From Plantago major (Eukaryota > Streptophyta > Magnoliopsida > Lamiales > Plantaginaceae), in NCBI GenBank assembly GCA_026545765.1, contig CM048844.1, forward strand, positions 25,738,237 to 25,802,236: a stretch of DNA of 64,000 nt, read 5' to 3'. A program made the translations under genes and the position numbers. The notes below the pieces were generated by a model that saw nothing but the letters and a program-made list of their open reading frames with translations, was not told where the DNA came from and made no database searches. This document shows positions 1 to 12,477 of the stretch, piece by piece. Position 1 is the first letter of the stretch. Each line of letters starts with the position of its first letter.

Positions 1-105
1 TGTTTCCTACAAAATATTCATAGAAAAATAACTACAAACGTTGAACCGGTTATGTTACGAAGAAAGGTCGAATTACTAAACAAAGTGCAATAAATCGCAC
101 TTTCA
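1..105. other. no feature recognised
   Basis: AT-rich DNA at the left window edge. I see no gene or repeat that I can name. Confidence 0.3.
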
Positions 106-770
106 ACTTGCATTAATTAGTGAGTGATATGTGGAATGGACCCAAGTTCATAGGTATAAATATAATGTCTTTAATTTTATATAATTTTGTATAGATAAAT
201 AAAAATATAACACCGATGTATTTTAATATGTATAATTAACCATAATCTTTCTCGGTCCATCAAAATACATATTACTTGTTAAAACTCTTTATATTGAATA
301 TTTAATCCTCTTGGTAAATGCATATTGCTATTTGTATAGTACTTCCTCTGTTCCGGAACAAGTTTTCCACTTTGACTTTTTGCGGTTAAACTTTTCCAAT
401 TTTAACTACGAATTAATCTTAAACCGCAAATGTAAAATGTTCAATTTTTTTATATAATGAAACTTTAGGTGCTAAATTTTCATTATATAAAAAAAATTGA
501 ACATTTTACATTAAAATTAAATAATTAAAGATGAAAAAGTTTAGTAAAAAAATCAATCTATTTCATTTAAATTCTGAAAATTTTCTTGGTAAATACATAC
601 TGCTAATTAATTGTAGTATATTTTTATGAAATAAGATGTGAGAAACGGCAAGTATATATCTACCTGTCATTTGTCTTATGGTGGCATTGAAAAAGCTAGT
701 GAGAAACAGCAAGTTAAAAGGTTGGCTCAATTGGCTGAATGTGTAAAGTAGAGTAGGTCCATGTTCAACA
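106..770. repeat. left copy of a dispersed duplication (partner 47426-47862)
   Basis: Bases 106-341 and 581-770 match 47426-47673 and 47674-47862 nearly base for base over several hundred bases, in the same orientation and order. The left copy is longer because a small MITE splits it at 342-578. No coding content is visible in either copy. The partner lies about 47 kb away, so this is a dispersed duplication, not a tandem one. Confidence 0.85.
342..578. mobile_element. Stowaway-like MITE inserted in the left duplicate
   Basis: This roughly 237-bp AT-rich insert starts with CTTCCTCTGTTCCGGAAC right after a TA and contains a long internal inverted repeat (ATGTAAAATGTTCAATTTTT near 428 and its complement near 490). 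The duplicate at 47672-47674 reads straight through without it, which marks the empty site. The right terminal repeat is badly decayed, so the right edge is good to about 10 bases. Relatives of this family are at 46915-47070 (one half) and 62974-63205. Confidence 0.75.
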
Positions 771-3259
771 GCATAATTACAGTGTAAAATTATTGCAGTT
801 GTGAAATTGAGTACTCAATTAAAGTTAAATTCGACTCATTTGTAATATAGATATAAATGAGACTTTAATTATAAAAAACAATCTGTTTTATTCAATCAAA
901 TTACAAGCCCTAATTTAATCTCAACAAAATCAATGTACCATAACAAAAACCAATCCCACTTCTCCATTTAAATTTTAAACACTAAAACAACTCCAACAAA
1001 ATCAATTTATCATTAAAAAATAATGATAACCAATTTTTCTGTTCCTTCTTATCCAATTAAATTAAAACAGATCAACTCAAACATTAATTCAACTTAAAAA
1101 AAGACAATATATTATCAGAAACAACAATAATATTATTTGCTTTCGTATACGTCTTCTATAACTGTAACTATGTGCCACAATAACACGCGTAGCGTGTTCT
1201 CACGTTCTAAGTGATTAGTATAAACAATTTGACAATGAAAATTGCTCTTTTGTGTTAGTGAAGCTTGTTTAATTAAAGTCATTATAATCTATTTTATGCG
1301 ATTATAACTTCCTTTTCTATTTTATTCTCAATATTCACATTTCCACTCATTCCCTATTACAACGTTATAAGAGAAAGTATCGCGAGAGGCAGTGCTTATG
1401 GAAGTAAAGAAGCAGAAAGCATTACGGTTATATTTAAAAACATTAAAGGTTTCTTAAAAGCATCGGTAATATCGTATCATAAAAATAAAATAAAATGTCT
1501 GTTCATAAAACATAGTAGCGATATTGTTTAAAGCATTATCGTATCTTAAAATATCGGTCGTGTTTTGGTCTACCATTATCTGGCGTCTTACAGAATTTAT
1601 GACATTATAATGCAAACAATTAATTATTGAGGTATTCACATTTTTTATATGAAACACGAAAGCATGATGGATATAAATTAACAAAGGATTCCAACACGTA
1701 AAATACCAAATCAAAGTTGAAAACTCGAAGTCTATGACAAAAACCACAAAATCAACTAGTAGTATTTTGAAAATAAGGTACGTATAGCTACTTTCATACT
1801 TTGGAATATAATTACCCACACGGAGTTATAATTCCAATTATTTAAAACTAAGGAACTTAAATGGAATAAAAGACGACATATAATAATAACTCGGCTCATG
1901 TTTTGAACCCTCCCAAACTTCTGTATCGCAAATCCTCATTCATATGTCTTGGTGATTCCTCCCAGGCGGTTGGCTACATTAGTTGTGAATCACGTATGTA
2001 CTTTAAAGTCATTACAATAGTTGTAAAGTGCAAGTATTTTGCTAGTGATAGTTCTGGTGTGCCGAAAACACTCATATTATACACATGAACATAAAACACT
2101 TTTCGGTGTCTTTGTTTGGTGTTTTGAAAACACCATATTCGACATATTTATATTATGCTTCAAAATATTGGTGTACATCAGATTTCTTATAGGATTTTAC
2201 CTTTATTCTTTTTCCTAATTGGTTCCACGAATTTAGTTAGTGTGTAAAGATAAAAGTTAGGTTGAACGAGTCTAGGGAAGTCAATAAATCTTGGTTGATT
2301 TATTGGGAAGTATTTAAACTTATCCAACAAGTTAATTAAGAGAACGAATGATCTGGGATGTTTATGGACTGCTGGGCTTTGAAGAAAACATAGTGCTAAG
2401 AGTTTTGCAGCTCAAGGGGAGTATATAACAAGATCTGGAGAGCTTGAAGCTCTGGACTCTCTTGACGTTTTTGTGCACTATATATACAGTAAGAGCTCAT
2501 CAAGACAGATACATGTGAATTAAGCAAGAAAAACTAGTGTATAGATTGTTCTAAGTTTTTCACATATTATGTCAAATGTTTTCTGAGTTTTTTTCTAACT
2601 TCTTATATTTGGTACTCAGAGGTAGGCTACTTAGATTGGAAGAGGTAGTTCTTTTCGTTGTTTGAGTGTCCTGCATTTAAAGATATTCGTATAATAGATC
2701 TAGAATAGTTTTGTATATTCATTTCCATCATCGTATAGATAATATTTTCTATTTTAGACTTGGTGGATGACATATATATAATATGCTAGAAACTTATATC
2801 ATTGTCTTTAGTTTTCCGCTGATGTTCTATTGTTTGTTTTTTATTATTTCTGTGTTTTTAATTCTACCGTTAACGTTCAATGTATAAAACACACTAGAAA
2901 ATTGTATTATCAGGATTGATTAGTGTTTCTGACACACAAGTAAGAGTTTAGGTTAGTCGTACCAAATCCCGATCCATCATTGCTTAGACATCATCCATAT
3001 TATTTAACTAATGTATGTATTATTAAGAAAAGTATTTAATTTATTTAATTTCTATTTTTAACCCAAACTATAACTAGTAGTACCATATTTCTACTAACAC
3101 TTGAACCTACTATAATTATTGATACCTAAACCATCATATTTTATTTATATTAAAATAATTCCAATAAACATTTGAAAACAACCTTAATTGCCAAAGCTTA
3201 ATTATCACACGCTTATGCGGTTATGATAGATAGCAGACTCATCAGGGTCATTAACACCG
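771..3259. other. intergenic stretch, no gene recognised
   Basis: This is about 2.5 kb of AT-rich DNA. The only long open frame (1454-1819, minus, 121 codons) has AT-driven composition, no recognisable domain and no splice partners, so it is not called. I see no transposon ends here. Confidence 0.4.
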
Positions 3260-3331
3260 GGATCCGTGGCGCAATGGTAGCGCGTCTGACTCCAGATCAG
3301 AAGGTTGCGTGTTCGATTCACGTCGGGTTCA
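3260..3331 (+). tRNA. trnW-CCA: tRNA-Trp (anticodon CCA)
   Basis: The 72-base sequence folds as a standard cloverleaf: acceptor stem GGATCCG/CGGGTTC, D stem GCGC/GCGC, anticodon stem TCTGA/TCAGA with loop CTCCAGA (anticodon CCA) and T arm GCGTG-TTCGATT-CACGT. No intron is present and the CCA tail is not encoded, as usual for eukaryotic nuclear tRNAs. A run of six T, the RNA polymerase III stop signal, follows at 3355-3360. It matches my memory of plant nuclear tRNA-Trp. Confidence 0.96.
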
Positions 3332-3354
3332 ATCCCGAACAAAATCCGGACCAC

Positions 3355-3360
3355 TTTTTT
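3355..3360 (+). terminator. RNA polymerase III terminator of tRNA-Trp
   Basis: A run of six T starts 24 bases after the tRNA 3' end. It is the first such run downstream and is the expected pol III stop signal. Confidence 0.8.
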
Positions 3361-4097
3361 CTTACTATTTATTTAATGCTTCTGGATAGCGTGATAAGTC
3401 CTGAGTAATATTTTATAACCACTTATTTTAGTCTTTAAAGTCAATCCTTTTAGATTACATGCGATTATTATGCATATGTGGAATGCAAAATTCCTCCAAT
3501 CCAGGATAGATCATTAGCTAAGTCTTGTGCTAACAGCATAAAGTTCATGTGCAAGTTGGATGTGGGACTATAAATTGTCGCCAAAGCCTAAAAGATGTTG
3601 TAGCTAGCCAGTCTTGTAGTTGTAGGTATATCAAGACTCCAAACATTATTCAATTGCAACACTCATACTAATAATACTATTTATGAACTCTCCACGTTAT
3701 TTCTAAACGAATTCAATCCTGTTAGATGTTGGTTATCTTCCAATGTAGTACCAGGTTATCTTTGCAATTTGGTATACGTGATTGCAACCCATGAAATTAT
3801 GAGATGTTGCAACTAATACTCTAAAAATTAAAATTTTCAGATATTTTTCAATTTTCCTTTCTAATTTTGAAACCATGGACTATGATCTGTCTGTTTCTCT
3901 CCTTTGTACCCGCTTCTTTAGAAGATAATTCCAAAAAAAAAGGAAAAAAAAAGAGATATTTTTCACAAGGCCACCGAGATATTTTATTTCATGCAACAAT
4001 AGTTTCACATTTGTTATCATCACTTGATCAGGACCATAGCAACAAATCTCAACCTTTCTTCACTCATAATATCCACTAAGCAACAAGACAAGTATCC
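3361..4097. other. intergenic and 5' flank of the RbcX gene
   Basis: No separate gene is seen. The open frame at 3867-4079 is A-rich low-complexity sequence directly upstream of the RbcX start and has no recognisable protein. Confidence 0.4.
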
Positions 4098-5185
4098 ATG
4101 GAATCCTCAACATTTCTCCCAGTTTCCCAATTCTCTCTTTCATCACCAAAACCCCATTGCCATAACAGAGCTCTCCCATTCAAGCCATGTAAAAAAGGAA
4201 GCTCAACTATCCAGTGTAAGATGTATGTGCCAGGTGGGTGCGAAAATTACCAGCACGTATACATGCACACGAAAACAACTAAGTTGTAATCACTCCATTT
4301 ACTGAAATTTGAACGTGTTCGTACATGTTGCAGGATTCGGAGAAGCTTCACCAGAAAAGAAAGCAGCAATACATCTACAAGACTTTTTCACTTATGTTGC
4401 AGTCAGAGTTGTCAATGCACAGCTTGAGGTCCCCCTTTTTCTACTATATCTTCATAGATAGCTGCATTATTTACATGAGAGAGATTCTCTTAACCATGTC
4501 AGGCATGTAAATCTTGGCTTAAAAATGTAACTGGTCTGGATGAGTTTAATTTACTCGTAACTTGACAGAGCAGAGCTACAACACTGAGGCACATGCAGAG
4601 TTGACGCAGTTCCTGGAAACACACTCGTTAAACGATGGGGATAAGTTTTGTGCTGAACTGATGAGGGAATCATCCAGGCACAAAGCTTTAGGTGTGTATA
4701 TTACTTGAATTTGCACTTAGTAATCATTGATGCATCGTTGAACCGGAATTCTTTATGCAATTCAGAAACTTACAATGTCATACTGACATTCTAACATTAT
4801 GATACTTTCCGTGATATGAATGTTAAATCTACGATCTACTTCTCTGGCATGCAGCTCTGCGTATATTAGAGGTCAGTGTCTTATCCACAAAAATCTACAT
4901 CTAGTATAATTATTGTAACATTCCTGAACTAAAAGCACTCTGATGTCCATTAAGGTTCGGTCTGCATACTGCAAGGATGACTTTGAATGGGACAACTTGA
5001 AGCTACTGGCATCAAAGGTCGATATACAGTTTCTATTTATAGTAATCATGATCACAGCTAGATTTTGAATGTTCACTAACCACTCAGTTGAATCTTACCA
5101 GATGGTTGATGAACGTAACACAGGACTAATGAGGGATTATGTGAGAGAAACTACTACATCAGTGGAGAATGGGAGTGAGAAGTGA
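4098..5185 (+). CDS. RbcX1: chloroplast RbcX-type Rubisco assembly chaperone
   Basis: RbcX is a homodimeric chaperone that binds the C-terminal tail of the Rubisco large subunit during holoenzyme assembly in the chloroplast stroma. Six exons join in frame: 4098-4233, 4334-4428, 4574-4691, 4855-4871, 4955-5017 and 5102-5185, giving 170 residues, close to the Arabidopsis length of about 174 that I recall. All introns are GT-AG. The first ~40 residues are Ser/Pro-rich with few acidic residues, fitting a transit peptide. The core carries MYVPGFGEASPEKKAAIHL, DFFTYVAVRVVNAQLESYN, LRILEVRSAYCKDDFEWDN and LMRDYVRETT, all of which I recognise from plant RbcX. Exon 4 is only 17 bases. The start is the first ATG in frame with the family. 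The malonyl-CoA decarboxylase gene faces it tail to tail 420 bp downstream. The assignment to paralogue 1 rather than 2 rests on resemblance and on that neighbour. Confidence 0.93.
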
Positions 5186-5605
5186 GATCAACCTCAAGAG
5201 TCAAGACGACATGTATTTCTGGCGACGATGTATCTTATGTACTAATGTAATATAAACTGTAAACCCGAGCAGTAGCATACTATAAAAGGTAGATAAATTT
5301 TTTCAAATAACTTCACGCAGATACAAAAGATTTAGTTTATTCCACAAACATTATAACTGTGTCAACTTTGGGGTATAAAGTCAAGGACCCAACAGAAACA
5401 TGAAAAGCAAAAGCACCGCCACGGAAGCAACTATAATTTTTTTTTAATAATACCATCATCGATTCGACCAAGTAAAAAGGATGATACCGGATGAAAGGCC
5501 ACAACGGTTGGCAGGTAAGAAGACATAAACGTGGTATAAATTACTGTACCATACCGGTCTGTATAGAAAGATTTACAACTTACTTACAGTACTCACAACA
5601 ATCTT
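5186..5605. other. shared 3' region of two convergent genes
   Basis: This holds the 3' UTR of RbcX on the plus strand (stop at 5183-5185, AATATAAA-like signal near 5250) and that of malonyl-CoA decarboxylase on the minus strand. No other feature is seen. Confidence 0.5.
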
Positions 5606-8600
5606 CTAATTCTTTACTGCTTCATGGTGATCCTTCTGTGGCTGCAAAAACGAAAATTTGATTTTGGTAATGTTGTTTTGGTGGGTAAACATATCGATAT
5701 GAGGAGTGTATCTGTTTGACTCATATTTAAGGAAAAAAAAATCTTGAACACAAAATTACCTCAAGGTAGGCTTTGACATCATCAGAAGCTTGGATCTGCC
5801 CGTTACTAAAATAAGAATGAGCATTTTCCTCAATGTGGTCCACCCTGCCAATGGCATTTAGATTATTCAGGCTGGTCTAGTAAATTTATAACATAGAAAA
5901 AGTAGAAAAAATTTGAGATTCACTCAGTTTTGATCTCCACGAAGATATTGAAGCTTTAGAGAGGGGATAGGGTAGAGAATGGGATAATTCTGGCCTAATT
6001 TTCATGGTGTGATGAACATAAACTGGATTCTATCAACTGAAGAAATAGAAGAAACCCAGATTTGCCGAGATCTTACTCATATATGTAGTTGACCATTACT
6101 CCAGCACTTTGCCTTAGACCTCTTTCCGACCGATCAGCCAGCCAATTAATTCTTCCAATCATCTAAACAAACAAAATCCTCAATTTCATATGATAATTAA
6201 GCAAGAGTTTTTAACTACTGATGATACAAACAGTTGTAATTTAACCCTCAACGTGTAAGATATGTGTAGCTCAATTACTGAGGGTCAATTTACGAATCAC
6301 AGCAGCTTGCTCATCATGTAGCAAAGATGTAACTGTGGTTCGTAATTTGGTGGAGTTCAACATGTAGGCCCCACACCTAATAACATAACACAACAGAAAG
6401 AAGAGACAACATACTGCTCCATTTTGCAAGTGAAAATTTCCAACAGAATCAAGAGCTTTTCCTCTCTTTTTCTCTTGATAAAGGTACCTACAATGAGCCA
6501 ACAGATGAAAGACTATGATCAATTAGACGACAAAATAGAGGGGTTCTAAAACTAAGATGTGGAAAGAAAGGCACATTACAGATGTTTTAATCATATGAAA
6601 GCCAAGCATGCTGATGTATTATGCTTGTCAGTGTTGTGACAAGTAATGATCCTATTTCCGGGTAACTGAAACTCTATGAAGCACTGAAAATGTTCAAACT
6701 TCACCCCACCTATCTATCTTAAGCTTTCCAAGTGTGTGCTTAGGCCTTTCTTGTCAAACAGAGCTATATTTTCATAATTGACAATCTAAAGTTCATATCA
6801 TAGATCCCGTAACCCTCTGGATTTGTGTAAAATACCTTGCGCACAGACGCATTAAAGGGGTTCTTAGAACGAGTGTCAACTTTTCTGAACTAGCCCATTC
6901 GTTCCTGTTTGAGGATAACAGCTTCTTCAGTACTTCCATCCCATTTGCTCCAGTAGCAAAGTCCCTGTCACGGAAAATTGTACAGCCCGTATTTGCATAT
7001 TAAGCAAAACCGACAATATATAACCTCGTATCTGCAATAACAACAAATGGCTTACTTGGCTGCTTCCATGAGCGCACTTTCTTCTTCTGGTTTAAGCAAA
7101 TTCTCACTAAACGTTGGATCAGATCTCTCAGCTGATGCCAACTTTGATAAAAGCCATTGCATGTAACCTGGTATAGGACTAAGTGTCGCAAACGTCTACA
7201 TAAATAAAATTGTGCAAATTACTACAAGGAACGTGTATACATTATTAATTGTTGCAAATTTTGGAAAATGGTGACACAAAGAAACACGATGTTGTAAGAA
7301 TCCCCAAATTTGATTGTCGATTTCAGTCATAGCTGCACACCAACACAATAAGGGATGCTGAGAAAGGAAAATATAAAAGTGGTCTATTTGCATGAAGAAC
7401 ACAAATTACATTAACTGGGAATTATATTCAGTTATTCACCAGTGCGCACATGCAATTCTGTATATTAACTATTTTTGGCTTCTGTTGGAGAGAATACTTT
7501 CAGCTACATTGAACATTTTGCTGCAATCCAGAAGGACTTACCATAAAACATTGTTCCAGTATAAAGATGATATTGCTCTATAACTAGCTGCTTAAGAGAT
7601 GAGAATTCCGAAAACATGTCCCTACAGACAAGCTCAGAACTGCAATAATTGCACTGCCCTATTCAATAAAAATGATGCTGTGATACACCACCTCTTCTAC
7701 ACTTTCACCTAAAGTAGTTTTAGAGGGAAAGACACCTAAAGAAAACCCCACAGATAAATGCATCAGAACATTCAACAAGCACACACTCAAAATATTCTAA
7801 TGATCTAATCCATCTAGCATATACCATCATCTTAAGATTGTCGAGAATCTATAACAAGATGTGAGCATAATATCATATAGTGACAGAAAGAATTCCATCG
7901 AGGAGAAAATGTGCCAGGTGAATCTGGCATTCTTTAAAATAAGCCCTCACTTTTAATGAATATGAACTTACTGATATTTTCAGCATGTCTCTCCTCACCA
8001 CATCAATGACACGTTTAATGAGGAACTTCCCCAGATTGACCCCTGATAAACCAGGCTGCAGAACAAGATCAATATATTCACATTAATCTTGGTGTGCGTG
8101 TTGGGGGGGGGGGGGGGGTAGATCAAGGAAGGTGATTACATAGAAAATGCAACTACAGAGGTGATAGATATGGAAAAAAGAAGTTTAAAAATAAACACTT
8201 TCTAGTATAGAGGCAAGACTTGCCTGAGTTGAAGATATTGAATAAAAGAGTGCACATGTTGCCTCACTTTCAGATATTGGAGGATCATCCCAGAGAACCT
8301 CCTGAAATAAACTTCCCATTCAGTGGTGAATATCAAGAGTCATTTTTTGAATATATGTCAGGTCAACGTTTTAGTACCTGTATTGTTTGAGCTACTTTCT
8401 TCAAAAGTGCAACCTCAATAAATATCAACGGTTCACCTGAGGAGAGCTTGATTATAATGCGTTATACATATAAAATGTTGTGACACTTACAGACATGGAT
8501 CATTCAGTCCACACCCCAAACTCACAAATTTGGCATGTCCGCTATTGAATTTCATTATACAGAAGGTAAGGGGCTGAACGGATAACAACTTGTACATCGA

Positions 8601-11516
8601 TAAGATGAATAGGTTGACGCTCACTTTCAGGAAGTTGTTTAAATTCCACTAATTACTATCAGCTGTATTACTGTAACCAACAAATTGTATGCGGTGCTGT
8701 CAATCCCGCCGGGATCTCGATATCTCGAGTGTTTTCAGGCCTGCCCGGGGTGGGTCAGATACCTCTATTGTGGATTGCATAGCATCCCGAACCAGGATCC
8801 TGGCAAATCCGGGGGAGGGGGGGGGGGGTAAATGACCAATTTAACCTCCATTTCCTCGACTTTGCTTGTCTTTATGACTCTATGAAGAATAATATGACTT
8901 CTTATTATTCATTCGGCTATTGCAAGCTTATTTAAACTTCACATATACTTATATATTCATTATGTGTGCTATGTTATATAAATCAGTATCCTGGCTATCC
9001 CAGATATTTTGTCCGTCGGCTACGGGATCCGGGATTGATAACACAATTGTGAGCTGCTTCAAACTTCAGATCAATGTTTCAGTTTTGAAATTGTTAAAGT
9101 TAGTGGAATAATTGCTACAATTGAGATTTGAGACGAGGATTCCAAAGGTTATTCTCCCTTATCATCTAAAACCATATCCCATATGATTCCATGATGCAAT
9201 CTCTTCAGTACTTTGATGATATTCTATTCTGTCAAGTGTTCAAGACATTCTACTCAAGGAACAAGAAAATAGTCCGCCACTTTATGATTTGACCACACAT
9301 ACAAAAAAATAATGCAAACCTGGAATTGCAGGGTGTAAATATCCAAAGCATCTCCGTCCTACACCCAGCCTTCGCTTCAAATCCAAAAGATTGCTAATTG
9401 GATGAACTGCCTGTATATAGGTAAATGCTTTAGATATATCATTTTGCATTTATAGGGCTGTTAATTTTTTTTAAAGTGAAGAAACAAAGAGCACCTCATA
9501 AGCTACAATTTTTTCTAACAAAGAAGCTGAATCATCCCAGGTTATCTGATGGAGCTGAAGATTTGCAGGGCTGAGCCATGTAATAAGCTTCTCTTTCAAG
9601 TAAGAATCCAGTGCCCTTAGTGAAGCAATATTTTCATCCCTGAAAAGAATAGCATATAAAAGAGGTTCCAGATCAATGTTACTTCAGACATAAATTGCTA
9701 ACTTAGGACTCATAAATAAGAGTAGTTCATGTTTCTACATGTGACCTGGTGGTGTAACAGAAATATCATATTGCTCATAAACTTACGCGAGAAAGGATAG
9801 TAGGTCTGCTCGCATAACCGATAAAAATCTCAGCCCTCCAGGGTGTGTGTTCAATCGTTCAAATAGAATTTCATACATTGGCTTGAGGGATTGCCTCAAG
9901 TTCCGCTCTATCCGATAGAAAGCAGAAAGTGATCCTTCCCCTTCATCCATTGCATCCAGAGTCTTATCACCTGAACCAGTAAGATAATACTCCCATGCAA
10001 TGTCTTACTCAACAAAAGTATACCCAAGTCCAAGAATCATAATGAACAAATGAAATAAAGAAAAATCTTGGAACTTACTACTTGGAAGCTCAAGTGCTAG
10101 ATATTGCTTCATCAATTCACGGACTTGTCCACGATTGAGGTCATATTCTCTGGCAAGTGTTAGCAACAACATCCTACGGCGTTCATCAGTAAGGCTAAAG
10201 TAGCCCTGCATTACTAGCATGCAATCCGCATTAGCAATTTTTTTAAAAAAATGCTGGTGGTGCCACTAAAACTATGAACTTACCTCTGAGAAATCATCAA
10301 GTGCAGCATCCAAAATCTCTGGCTTGTTCATGGATATAGCAGAGTGCATAGACCCTTGCACTTGCTCAAAATCTCTGAAAACATTCCAGACATCATTTTC
10401 AGCATATTTCCCTAGTTTATATAATAGATCTTTCTTCTCACATATCTACACATACAACTGGAGAGGCTTAGAGTATACCTCTTAGAAGCCAGAATTCAAA
10501 TGGTGAGATTCTTAATGAATCTAGGCCATATAGGATTGGAGACAGACTTATTGTCCTATATAGTAGGAATGTTTAATCTCAATCATAGTCCTATCTGACC
10601 ACCAAATTTGTTGTCTAATTCCATTAGAGGAAACTTGTTAAGCCGATCTAATTGTTAGACACACCTTCAATATTAGGCATAATCATACCACTGCCTATCT
10701 TGTAGTGACATTCCCAAGTCAGTAAGTTGCACACACCTTAAATATTAGGAAGAATCACACCATCAACCACCCAAGTGTGAGGTGCCTTTCCCCAGTTCCA
10801 ACGCTTGCAACAGTTAACGCAAGTTATTCTCATTTCATTAAGCAAAAATGCTCAAAAGAAGCTTTAACTTGTTTTAACATCCAAGACAATCCAGTTTCAA
10901 GTGTGTAGTTGCATGATCTGGATTAAAACCCGATATAACTTTTCATTAGGCCCTATAAGTCTTGCTGCATCACCCAAGGTTCATTCTTTATGCTCCAACA
11001 ATATAAGCAAGAAACTCGGAAATTTAAAACACAATCACTTTAATTAAAAACTGCAGCTTTGCAGAATAACTCACGGACTTCAGTATTGCACACATTTGAA
11101 CCATGATCAGTATTTGAAAACACACTACCTGATCAAATCAGAAACTCATTTTTTTTCCTCCTCAAAATTAACCAAAAATACATACAAACAGTAATGCAAA
11201 TAAGGAAAAAGGAAAGCTTTGTGATTCAGTACCTGCGGTGATTGTTGGAGGCATCCTGAGAAGAAGTTTTACCATCCAGTGGAGGGAATTGCATTTGATT
11301 CATTCTGTTCTGTTGGGTGAAAAGAACAGAGCAAAACAAATACAGAATGAAGAAACAATTAGAAAAGTGATTGCAAAATCAAAGAAAACCATGGTTTGAA
11401 ATATGAATTAGCTTTGAAGGGAAGTGGAGTGAAAAGAAAGCAAGTCAGCTTACAGAGGTAGGCGAAAGAGGTCGCATTTTGGTTCGCAAAAGAATGGCGA
11501 GAGCTTTCCTTTTCAT
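5606..11516 (-). CDS. MCD: malonyl-CoA decarboxylase
   Basis: The enzyme removes CO2 from malonyl-CoA to give acetyl-CoA, clearing malonyl-CoA outside the plastid. Sixteen exons join in frame (5'->3'): 11516-11454, 11309-11233, 10374-10284, 10205-10079, 9970-9787, 9639-9495, 9410-9320, 8436-8378, 8301-8224, 8055-7972, 7195-7056, 6964-6836, 6487-6415, 6162-6077, 5844-5760, 5641-5606. The 515 residues match the usual plant length. The N-terminal helical domain carries GYFSLTDERRR and LNTHPGGLRFLSVMRADL. The catalytic acyltransferase-like domain carries VGRRCFGYLHPAIPG, FYSISSTQPGLSGVNLGKF, TLSPIPGYMQW (about 337-347) and NFHLQNGA (440-447), whose His I recall as catalytic. All introns are GT-AG except intron 9, which starts GC. 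The N terminus MKRKALAILLRTKMRP is basic, like a mitochondrial presequence. The C terminus HHEAVKN is not a peroxisomal SKL-type signal. Confidence 0.94.
8103..8118. repeat. poly-G run in MCD intron 9-10 region
   Basis: Sixteen uninterrupted G on the plus strand, hence poly-C in the MCD transcript, lie just beyond the exon ending at 8055. A second G-rich run is at 8811-8828. Such runs are prone to sequencing and replication slippage. Confidence 0.8.
8696..9034. mobile_element. possible small inverted-repeat element in an MCD intron
   Basis: The left side (TCAATCCCGCCGGGATC near 8700) resembles the reverse complement of the right side (GGGATCCGGGATTGATAAC near 9024-9043). The DNA between is richer in G and C at its left end than the rest of the intron and contains a G run. 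I could not fix a target duplication, so the edges are approximate. Confidence 0.4.
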
Positions 11517-12477
11517 AGTCCTGTACCATGGATTCGATGCTAGTCGTCCCTATTTAATTTTGTGGCCTAAAATATTTCCAACGTGCAAAACAACAATTAG
11601 TGCGCTGCAAATTGCGACAGGGAAAAGTCAATCCAACTCTTGTTCTTCAATGGCTGTTTCTCTCTGTTCAATTGCTAAACGATGTCGTTGTTTGTGTTTT
11701 ACGGCACCCTCTGGCCAGAACCTTGGTTGGCAAAGAGAACTGAAAACCGAGCCTTGGGACCGTCCGTAGAAAGTAAAAACATAAAAATGCTCCGATCCGA
11801 CCCGACCATTTTAGCCGACTCGGTTAATACTGAATGTACGCACTACTAACCGATTTGACCCGATAATTTTAGTTGGCACGGCTAATTATGGATATAGAAC
11901 GGATCCGACCATTTATATGAAGAACAAGATGTTAATTTTAGTTAATGCGGTATATTCTTGAAAAACACGTTTGCAACAAAATGTGAACTTTAAGATTTAA
12001 ATATGAAGAATAATTCATCTAAATCGACCTGATCTGAAATGACACGATCTGTATGATATGAAGTTTTATAATTCGAACATGACCCAAAATCTGAACAACA
12101 TCCGATCCGATACAATCCAAAGTCGACCCGAAATAATTCAATTATTAAAAAATTCCAATTCGAATTGACCGGATTTGATTATTTAAATAACCCGTTTATC
12201 AGGACTAGGGGTGGGTGTTAAGTGTTGAACATCCGAAGGTGTTATATTGGACAACCAATGAGTTTCACTTCTCGGTACAAAATGGGTTCCAATATCATTT
12301 GTTGTAATCAAATCTGTTGTATATCATTTTCAAATTTTGTATCTTGTCGTAATTATGTTACTAATAGTATCGGAATTTGTTCGTTAATGTTGTTGCCTGA
12401 TTTTTGCATGGTGTACATACTGTTTAAATCAGACCGATCTCGAATATACCACTTCAATTAGGTTGTGATCAAAATTA
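11517..12477. other. intergenic, degenerate GACCCGA-rich repeat
   Basis: This covers the 5' flank of MCD. From about 11790 to 12210 the motif CCGACC/GACCCG/CGATCC recurs many times in AT-rich DNA. This is a degenerate simple repeat of a kind common in plant intergenic DNA. No gene was recognised. Confidence 0.45.

Noticed and set aside
1454..1819. 121-codon minus-strand ORF
   Set aside because: AT-rich composition, rich in Phe, Ile and Tyr, with no domain, promoter or splice context.
3223..3408. 61-codon ORF across the tRNA-Trp
   Set aside because: It is a shadow of the tRNA gene.
8811..8828. G-rich runs as regulatory quadruplexes
   Set aside because: Plain mononucleotide runs inside introns; possible but unsupported.
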